Source: an uncultured Eubacterium sp. (GTDB lineage: Bacteria; Bacillota; Clostridia; Lachnospirales; Lachnospiraceae). From it: a DNA stretch of 48,546 bases. The notes under the pieces are model-generated. The model was not told the origin of the DNA. It searched no databases and was given only the letters and a program-made list of their open reading frames with translations. Position numbers and translations under genes: made by a program. The stretch spans positions 1 through 48,546 of the forward strand of contig URKY01000016.1 in assembly GCA_900548465.1 (NCBI GenBank), read 5' to 3'. Below are positions 42,601 through 48,546 of the stretch, one piece after another (position 1 is the stretch's first letter; every line of letters begins with the position of its first letter).

Positions 42601-43917
42601 ATGAAAAAGACAAAGAAAATGATGGCTGTTCTGACAGCAACAACAATGGCACTTACAATGATGGCACCGATAGAAATGCCGGTAAGAGGTTTATCAAAAA
42701 TTGCAGGAATAAATGTAGTAAAGGCTGCAGAAGAGAAAACTACGAAAAACACAAAGTTAGTTGAAGGTAAATGTGGTGATAATGTTAAATACATCTACGA
42801 TGAAAATACAAAAACTCTTACAATTAGTGGAAAAGGTGAAATGTGGGATGATTCAGGACTCTCTAACGGATTAGAGGCAGTAGAAAATATTATCATTGAA
42901 GAAGGCGTTACATCTATTGGAGAATACAGTTTTGAAAAAGTAACTGAAGTTAAAACTTTAACAATACCAAACAGTGTAACTACAATTAAAAGAGGTGCTT
43001 TTAATAAGATTTCCGGCACAGTTGTGTTACCTGCAACAATTAAGAAAGTAGAAAGTGAAGCTTTTAACAATGTTAAAAAATATGTTATAAAGGGGAATGT
43101 TGTAGGATTTGAGAAAGGCTCTCTTGGAGATGAGGTAATAGAAGTTGAGATTAGCGGAAACGCTGCTGAACTTGGATTTGCATTAATGAATCAGGGAGAG
43201 GTTTCAGTAAAAATAGCATCAGATAATAACAGTTGTAAAATTGCTAACGGATGCATTGTATCAACAGATGGGAAGATGTTATATTACTGCGTAACATCAA
43301 AAAATGATATCACTATACCGGACACGGTAGAGACAATTGTACCGGGAGCAATGTACGGACATTATGCAAATAAAGTCACACTGGGAGAAAACGTAAAAAC
43401 AATTGGGGACTATGCATTTGAAAAATCAGGAGTGGATGAATTAATTACGAACAAAAAGTTAGCTTCAGTTGGTGTTCATGCATTTGCAGGATGCCAATTA
43501 TCAGAAGTGACATTTTACGGAAAAGTAAAACTTGATGTTGGCGCTTTTGACAGCTTTGTTAAAATAATTAATGCAAAGAAATTTAAGTATAATCAGGTCG
43601 CAATAAAAAGTGCGAAGCTTAAAGGTAAGAAAATGAGAACATCATTTACAGCAATAAGTGGTGCAAAAGGTTATCGGGTAAAAGTGAAGAGAGGTAAAAA
43701 GACATACACATACTTAACAAAAAAGAATTATTTCACAAAAACATTACCTAAGAAAATCTATTCAGGCTATGTGGCAAAGAAGAGCTACGAAGTTGATAGT
43801 AATACAAAGACAACATTGACAAAGGCAGCTTATGTTACGGTACGTCCTTATAAGCTTGTTAAGAAAAACAAAAAGTCCTATGGAACATGGAGTACAAAAG
43901 TAGTATTAAGTAAGTAA
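42601..43917 (+). CDS. Secreted BspA-type leucine-rich repeat protein
   Basis: The 438-residue protein has a signal peptide (KKTKKMMAVLTATTMAL), then BspA-type repeats: TSIGEYSFEKVTEVKTLTIP, TIKRGAFNKISG, TIGDYAFEKSG, and ASVGVHAFAGC. The C-terminal part (about 335-430) is a Lys-rich region with SGAKGYRVKVKRG, YVTVRPYK and KSYGTWSTK, a common tail of Lachnospiraceae surface proteins related to Fn3-like wall-binding segments. It probably mediates adhesion or binds the cell wall. The ribosome site is locked in the terminator stem above. Confidence 0.85.
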   Translation: MKKTKKMMAVLTATTMALTMMAPIEMPVRGLSKIAGINVVKAAEEKTTKNTKLVEGKCGDNVKYIYDENTKTLTISGKGEMWDDSGLSNGLEAVENIIIEEGVTSIGEYSFEKVTEVKTLTIPNSVTTIKRGAFNKISGTVVLPATIKKVESEAFNNVKKYVIKGNVVGFEKGSLGDEVIEVEISGNAAELGFALMNQGEVSVKIASDNNSCKIANGCIVSTDGKMLYYCVTSKNDITIPDTVETIVPGAMYGHYANKVTLGENVKTIGDYAFEKSGVDELITNKKLASVGVHAFAGCQLSEVTFYGKVKLDVGAFDSFVKIINAKKFKYNQVAIKSAKLKGKKMRTSFTAISGAKGYRVKVKRGKKTYTYLTKKNYFTKTLPKKIYSGYVAKKSYEVDSNTKTTLTKAAYVTVRPYKLVKKNKKSYGTWSTKVVLSK

Positions 43918-43975
43918 GCTGGGTTGGGTAGTAAAAGTCTGAACAAACAGATCAGAAAATGAAATTGGAATAAAC

Positions 43976-44018
43976 AGGGTTCTGTTCGAATCAATTGAGA
44001 TTGGAACAGAGCCTTATT
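43976..44018 (+). terminator. Terminator of the LRR gene
   Basis: AGGGTTCTGTTCGAATC (43976-43992) pairs with GATTGGAACAGAGCCT (43999-44014) with two mismatches, followed by TATTTTAT. Confidence 0.7.
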
Positions 44019-44130
44019 TTATATAGAAAAACTCTATATTTAAAGGGATTGAAACGATTTTATGCAACTTATATAAAAATGAAAAGTATATTTGTACAAA
44101 TGTAACTATATACATTTATTCACAAAATGT

Positions 44131-44136
44131 TATAAT
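44131..44136 (+). promoter_or_regulatory. -10 element of the GH30 gene
   Basis: TATAAT, 113 bp upstream of ATG 44249. A weak -35-like TATACA lies 16 bp before it. Confidence 0.5.
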
Positions 44137-44197
44137 CATAATACAGGAATGAACGGGATTTATAATATAGTTATCGAACAATTTAATATAAGAAAAT

Positions 44198-44230
44198 AAA
44201 AGCATAATTCTGTCAGATTATGCTTTTTGT
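44198..44230 (+). terminator. Leader terminator upstream of GH30 (possible attenuator)
   Basis: AAAAGCATAAT (44198-44208) and ATTATGCTTTT (44217-44227) form an 11-bp stem with a short loop, followed by TGTT. It lies between the promoter and the GH30 start. Confidence 0.6.
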
Positions 44231-44248
44231 TATGAAATGAGGTAAAAG

Positions 44249-45625
44249 ATGGAACCGGTTATAAGAATAATTCAAACAGCTCAAAGTGAACAAATCAAAT
44301 GGAAGGATTTAGGGGAATATGATTTAAGGGATTACTTTAGTTTTAGAATGGACACTGTAGTTGTAGACAGCACGCAGGAATTTCAGACTCATCTGGGATT
44401 TGGTGGGGCATTTACTGAGGCAGCAGCATATGTATTGGCGAATGCCAGTGAAGAAGTTAAGGATGAAGTAATAAAAGCATATTTCAATAAAGAAACAGGT
44501 CTTGCATATAACTTAGGAAGAACATCCATTAACGGATGTGATTTCTCTTTAGATCCATATGTATATATTGAAGATGGTGATATTGAACTTAATACTTTCA
44601 ACATGGAGAGAGAAGAAAAATGGGTTATACCGTTTATAAAGAAGGCAGGAGAAGAAGCGGGAGAAGATATTGCTATTCTCTGTGCTCCGTGGAGTCCACC
44701 GGCTTTTATGAAAAATAATAAAGATATGAATCACGGTGGAAGACTACTTAGAAAATACTATGGCGCATGGGCTGAATACATGGTTAAATACGTAAAAGGT
44801 ATGTTGGAACGTGGCATAGATATTCGTACCATAAGCGTACAGAATGAACCGGAAGCAAAGCAACTTTGGGCATCATGTAAATATGATCCTACAGAAGAAG
44901 CTATTTTGGCAGTGGATTATTTATATGAAGAATTAAAGAATGAAAAGCTTGAAGAAAGAATAAAGATTGTCATTTTGGATCATAACAGAGATATTATGTT
45001 TAGAAGAGTAAGAGAGACTCTTGCATACAAGAATGCTAAGGACATTATTTGGGGAATTGCATATCACTGGTATGGTTCTGATAAGTCGGAAATTCTTACA
45101 ATGGCGCATGAAATATATCCAAAACAGCATTTGGTATTTACGGAAGGTTGCGTTGAATTAGTTAATAATTCAGGTTATACAAGTTCAAAAGAAGGTATTG
45201 GCGCATGGAAGCATGGTGAAACTTACGGTCACAACATGATTAATGACTTTAATAACTACACAGAAGGATGGGTTGACTGGAATCTTATATTAGATGAAAC
45301 AGGTGGACCAAACTATGCAGGTAACTTCTGTGAGGCTCCAATAATGATTGATACAAAGGAAAATAAAGTTAATTATAATATTTCATATTATTACATAGGT
45401 CATTTTTCAAGATATATTAAACCGGGAGCTAAGAGAATACTTTGTTTAAATGATTCCGATAAGGGAGTTTATTCCGTTGCTTACAAGAATCCGGATGGAC
45501 AGATTATTGTTGTAGTACAGAACGAATTAAGTAAGAGAAACAGATTGGCAATTGCGGTTGATGGAAAAGGTATTAATACTGAAGTTCCACCACACTCAAT
45601 TACAACATTTATTGTAACTAAATAA
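44249..45625 (+). CDS. GH30 family glycosidase (glucosylceramidase-like, intracellular)
   Basis: The 458-residue protein has the GH30 entry GFGGAFTEAAAYVLA (51-65), acid/base Glu200 in SVQNEPEA and nucleophile Glu299 in VFTEGCVEL, with GNFCEAPIMID typical of the barrel end. There is no signal peptide, so it is intracellular. Such enzymes act on beta-glucosides, probably imported, such as glucosylceramide fragments or beta-1,6-glucans; the substrate is not shown. AGGTAAAAG precedes the ATG. The length is normal. Confidence 0.9.
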   Translation: MEPVIRIIQTAQSEQIKWKDLGEYDLRDYFSFRMDTVVVDSTQEFQTHLGFGGAFTEAAAYVLANASEEVKDEVIKAYFNKETGLAYNLGRTSINGCDFSLDPYVYIEDGDIELNTFNMEREEKWVIPFIKKAGEEAGEDIAILCAPWSPPAFMKNNKDMNHGGRLLRKYYGAWAEYMVKYVKGMLERGIDIRTISVQNEPEAKQLWASCKYDPTEEAILAVDYLYEELKNEKLEERIKIVILDHNRDIMFRRVRETLAYKNAKDIIWGIAYHWYGSDKSEILTMAHEIYPKQHLVFTEGCVELVNNSGYTSSKEGIGAWKHGETYGHNMINDFNNYTEGWVDWNLILDETGGPNYAGNFCEAPIMIDTKENKVNYNISYYYIGHFSRYIKPGAKRILCLNDSDKGVYSVAYKNPDGQIIVVVQNELSKRNRLAIAVDGKGINTEVPPHSITTFIVTK

Positions 45626-45651
45626 AAAGAATAATAATAACGTAAAGCCAT

Positions 45652-45691
45652 AAAAGACAGAAAATTCAAATGATTGAAAATTCTGTCTTTT
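45652..45691 (+). terminator. Terminator after GH30
   Basis: AAAAGACAGAAAATTCAA (45652-45669) pairs with TTGAAAATTCTGTCTTTT (45674-45691) around an AA/AA internal mismatch, followed by TTCTTG. Confidence 0.85.
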
Positions 45692-45694
45692 TTC

Positions 45695-45722
45695 TTGACT
45701 AAAAGGTCACTTATGTTATAAT
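45695..45722 (+). promoter_or_regulatory. ppdK promoter
   Basis: TTGACT (45695-45700), a 16-bp spacer and TATAAT (45717-45722), 160 bp upstream of the ATG. The U-run of the upstream terminator abuts the -35. Confidence 0.75.
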
Positions 45723-45731
45723 CGTTATATA

Positions 45732-45845
45732 GGTGCGATTGCGCCCTTTTTCCGTGTGCCTGTAGCGGGATTGCATAGAGAAAGAGCGGGCATCAATATG
45801 AGAGTGTATGAGCTATTCAAGATGGCCATTCTATACATAGCTCAT
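45732..45845 (+). promoter_or_regulatory. Structured leader of ppdK
   Basis: A small hairpin GGTGC-GATT-GCGCC followed by CTTTTT (near 45732-45751), then ATGAGCTAT (45818-45826) pairing with ATAGCTCAT (45837-45845). It matches no riboswitch I recognise. Its function is unproven. Confidence 0.45.
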
Positions 45846-45881
45846 GACATAAAATACTAATTAATTAGGAGGAAAAAACAC

Positions 45882-48509
45882 ATGGCAAACAAATGGGTAT
45901 ACCTTTTTAGTGAAGGTAACGCTAACATGCGTGAATTACTCGGTGGTAAAGGTGCTAACCTTGCAGAAATGACAGGTTTAGGACTTCCGGTACCTCAGGG
46001 ATTCACAATCACAACAGAAGCTTGTACTCAGTATTATGAGGACGGCAGAGAAATTAATGAAGAAATTCAGGGACAGATTAACGAGTACATTGTAAAGATG
46101 GAAGAAATCACAGGAAAGAAATTCGGTGATAAAGAAAATCCATTACTTGTTTCTGTTCGTTCAGGAGCTAGAGCTTCTATGCCGGGTATGATGGATACTA
46201 TTCTTAACCTTGGTCTTAATGAAACAGTTGTTAACGCAATTGCTGAAAAATCAGGAAATGCTCGTTGGGCATGGGACTGCTACAGAAGATTTATCCAGAT
46301 GTACTCAGACGTAGTTATGGAAGTTGGTAAGAAATACTTTGAAGAGCTTATCGACAAGATGAAAGCTGATAGAGGGGTTCAGCAGGACGTAGAACTTACA
46401 GCTGATGACTTAAAGGAATTAGCAGCACAGTTCAAGGCTGAATACAAAGAAAAAATCGGTGAAGACTTCCCAGATGATCCTAAGGAACAGTTAATGGGAG
46501 CTATCAAAGCCGTATTTAGATCATGGGATAACCCACGTGCTAACGTTTACCGTCGTGACAACGATATCCCTTATTCATGGGGTACAGCTGTTAACGTACA
46601 GTCAATGGCATTTGGTAACATGGGTGATGATTGTGGTACAGGTGTTGCATTTACAAGAGATCCAGCAACTGGTGAAAAGAAGCTTATGGGTGAATTCTTA
46701 AAGAACGCTCAGGGTGAAGACGTTGTTGCCGGTGTTAGAACACCAATGCCAATCGCTCAGATGGAACAGGAATTCCCAGAAGCATTTGAAGAATTCGTAA
46801 AGGTTTGTGAAACACTTGAAAACCATTACAGAGATATGCAGGATATGGAATTTACTGTTGAAAACAGAAAACTTTATATGTTACAGACAAGAAATGGTAA
46901 GAGAACAGCTCAGGCTGCTTTACAGATCGCTTGTGACCTTGTTGATGAAGGTATGAGAACTGAAGAAGAAGCTGTAGCTATGATCGATCCTAGAAACTTA
47001 GATACATTACTTCATCCACAGTTTGATGCTGCATCTCTTAAGGCTGCTACACCAGCTGGTAAGGGACTTGGAGCCTCTCCTGGAGCTGCTTGTGGTAAGG
47101 TTGTATTCACAGCTGATGATGCTGTTGAATGGAACGAAAGAGGAGAAAAGGTTGTTCTTGTTCGTCTTGAAACATCTCCAGAAGATATCACAGGTATGAA
47201 GGCTTCACAGGGTATCTTAACAGTTCGTGGTGGTATGACATCACATGCTGCCGTAGTTGCCCGTGGTATGGGTACTTGTTGTGTATCCGGTTGTGGCGAC
47301 ATCGCTATGGATGAAGAAAACAAGAAGTTCACTTTAGCAGGAAAGGAATATCATGAAGGAGATTACATCTCAATTGATGGTTCAACAGGTAACATTTACG
47401 ATGGTGTCATCAAGACAGTTGATGCTACAATCGCTGGTACATTTGGACGTATCATGGGATGGGCTGATAAGTATAGAACACTTAAGGTTAGAACAAATGC
47501 TGATACTCCAGCTGATGCTAAGAAGGCTAGAGAACTTGGTGCAGAAGGTATTGGTCTTTGCCGTACAGAGCATATGTTCTTCGAAGAAGACAGAATTGCA
47601 GCATTCAGAGAAATGATCTGTTCAGATACAGTAGAAGAAAGAGAAGCTGCTCTTGAAAAGATTCTTCCATATCAGCAGGGAGACTTCGAAGCTCTTTATG
47701 AAGCTCTTGAAGGAAACCCAGTAACAATCAGATTCTTAGATCCACCTCTTCATGAATTTGTTCCAACTGAAGAAGAAGATATTAAGAAACTTGCAGATGC
47801 TCAGGGTAAGACAGTAGAAGAAATCAAGACAATCATTTCTTCACTTCACGAATTCAACCCTATGATGGGACACAGAGGACTTCGTCTTGCTGTAACATAT
47901 CCTGAAATTGCTAAGATGCAGACTAAGGCTGTTATCCGTGCTGCTATCAATGTTCAGAAGAAGCACAGTGATTGGACAGTTAAGCCTGAAATCATGATTC
48001 CATTGTCATGTGACGCTAAGGAATTAAAATATGTTAAGGATATCGTAGTAGCTACAGCTGATGCTGAAATCGCAGCAGCAGGTGCTGACATTGAATACCA
48101 GGTTGGTACAATGATCGAAATCCCAAGAGCTGCACTTACAGCTGATGAAATCGCTAAGCAGGCAGACTTCTTCTGCTTCGGTACAAACGATTTAACACAG
48201 ATGACATACGGATTCTCAAGAGATGATGCTGGTAAGTTCTTAGATGCTTACTATGATGCTAAGATCTTTGAAAATGATCCATTTGCTAAGTTAGATCAGG
48301 TTGGTGTTGGCAAGTTAATGGAAATGGCTATTAAGCTTGGTAAGCCAGTTAACCCTAACCTTCACGTAGGTATCTGTGGAGAACACGGTGGAGATCCATC
48401 TTCAGTAGAATTCTGCCACAAGATTGGTCTTGATTATGTATCATGTTCACCATTCCGTGTACCTATCGCTAGATTAGCAGCAGCTCAGGCGGCTATCGCA
48501 AATAGGTAG
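45882..48509 (+). CDS. ppdK: Pyruvate, phosphate dikinase
   Basis: The 875-residue enzyme interconverts pyruvate, ATP and Pi with PEP, AMP and PPi. The N-terminal nucleotide domain has LLGGKGANLAEM and RSGARASMPGMMDTILNLG. The central phosphohistidine domain has GGMTSHAAVVARGMG with catalytic His near residue 455. The C-terminal barrel has GIGLCRTEHMFF, SLHEFNPMMGHRGLRL and GICGEHGGDPSSV with SCSPFRVPIARLA. The length is normal. The codons look more biased than in neighbours (frequent GGT, CTT and GCT), as expected for a highly expressed glycolytic enzyme. GGAGGAAAAAA precedes the ATG. Confidence 0.97.
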   Translation: MANKWVYLFSEGNANMRELLGGKGANLAEMTGLGLPVPQGFTITTEACTQYYEDGREINEEIQGQINEYIVKMEEITGKKFGDKENPLLVSVRSGARASMPGMMDTILNLGLNETVVNAIAEKSGNARWAWDCYRRFIQMYSDVVMEVGKKYFEELIDKMKADRGVQQDVELTADDLKELAAQFKAEYKEKIGEDFPDDPKEQLMGAIKAVFRSWDNPRANVYRRDNDIPYSWGTAVNVQSMAFGNMGDDCGTGVAFTRDPATGEKKLMGEFLKNAQGEDVVAGVRTPMPIAQMEQEFPEAFEEFVKVCETLENHYRDMQDMEFTVENRKLYMLQTRNGKRTAQAALQIACDLVDEGMRTEEEAVAMIDPRNLDTLLHPQFDAASLKAATPAGKGLGASPGAACGKVVFTADDAVEWNERGEKVVLVRLETSPEDITGMKASQGILTVRGGMTSHAAVVARGMGTCCVSGCGDIAMDEENKKFTLAGKEYHEGDYISIDGSTGNIYDGVIKTVDATIAGTFGRIMGWADKYRTLKVRTNADTPADAKKARELGAEGIGLCRTEHMFFEEDRIAAFREMICSDTVEEREAALEKILPYQQGDFEALYEALEGNPVTIRFLDPPLHEFVPTEEEDIKKLADAQGKTVEEIKTIISSLHEFNPMMGHRGLRLAVTYPEIAKMQTKAVIRAAINVQKKHSDWTVKPEIMIPLSCDAKELKYVKDIVVATADAEIAAAGADIEYQVGTMIEIPRAALTADEIAKQADFFCFGTNDLTQMTYGFSRDDAGKFLDAYYDAKIFENDPFAKLDQVGVGKLMEMAIKLGKPVNPNLHVGICGEHGGDPSSVEFCHKIGLDYVSCSPFRVPIARLAAAQAAIANR

Positions 48510-48546
48510 GAGTTCTCTTTCCTTTGAATTGCCGCTTAGTTTCGAG

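Larger units (their letters stand above)
43918..44248. other. Intergenic stretch with terminator, promoter and leader hairpin
   Basis: About 330 bp. It contains the LRR terminator (43976-44018), a -10 element TATAAT (44131-44136) and the leader hairpin at 44198. No further open frame was seen. Confidence 0.6.

Noticed and set aside
44389..44734. Minus-strand frames in GH30
   Set aside because: Antisense shadows of a clear coding gene with no ribosome site.

Overview
The window looks like a chromosomal segment from a low-GC, Gram-positive anaerobe, most likely family Lachnospiraceae (class Clostridia). The evidence is the AT-rich composition and strong GGAGG ribosome sites, together with the gene content. 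That content is an electron-bifurcating NfnAB pair, pyruvate phosphate dikinase, an era-yqzL-recO block, DUF1836, DUF4366 and DUF4234 proteins, and a Tad-like pilus locus of the reduced type found in this family. I cannot name a species. No rRNA, tRNA, CRISPR array, transposase or phage gene was found.

Layout: 1-329 is the 5' part of a PerR/Fur regulator on the minus strand, with a perfect palindromic operator upstream. 529-1440 is the relic of a secreted GH128-like glycosidase. 1488-3718 is nfnAB (minus). 3985-4521 holds two small secreted or membrane proteins (minus), divergent from purA (4725-5999). 6000-6660 has no gene but is packed with repeats: a terminator, a 26-bp inverted repeat, two 80-bp tandem units and about five degenerate 73-bp units. 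6678-8511 carries small membrane, SEC-C and membrane proteins on the minus strand. 8640-15796 is housekeeping: a methyltransferase, hslO, a YerC-like regulator, a DUF1836 protein, pcrA, DUF4366 and rlmD. 16036-21728 is more accessory: a DUF4143 ATPase, a broken secreted gene, DUF2752, DUF4234, an MmcQ-MGMT fusion and an iron alcohol dehydrogenase. 21887-24738 holds two broken genes, a MATE transporter with one in-frame stop and a Cthe_2159-like lipoprotein. They are followed by a roughly 190-bp imperfect hairpin element and nth.

25753-33470 is the most distinctive part. A CobL-like protein that has lost its SAM motif precedes an eight-gene operon under its own promoter. The operon encodes a CpaF/TadA ATPase, one GspF/TadBC-like platform protein, four very small membrane peptides or pilin-like proteins (three sharing an N-terminal E-H-G signature, one of these fused to an Ig-like domain), two TadE-like minor pilins and an 850-residue secreted beta-helix protein. 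No prepilin peptidase, secretin, CpaB or TadZ is present, so this looks like a minimal Gram-positive pilus or secretion machine that displays a beta-helix adhesin.

33467-48509 returns mainly to core functions: birA and bioY (divergent, with a probable BirA operator over the bioY -35), an M16C metalloprotease, era, yqzL, recO, a lipoprotein, glyS, a BspA-type leucine-rich repeat surface protein, an intracellular GH30 glucosidase and ppdK. Several genes here (LRR protein, GH30, ppdK, and the MATE gene earlier) have terminator-like hairpins inside their 5' leaders. At the LRR gene the terminator's 3' arm is itself the ribosome-binding site. At least four broken genes lie in the first 25 kb.
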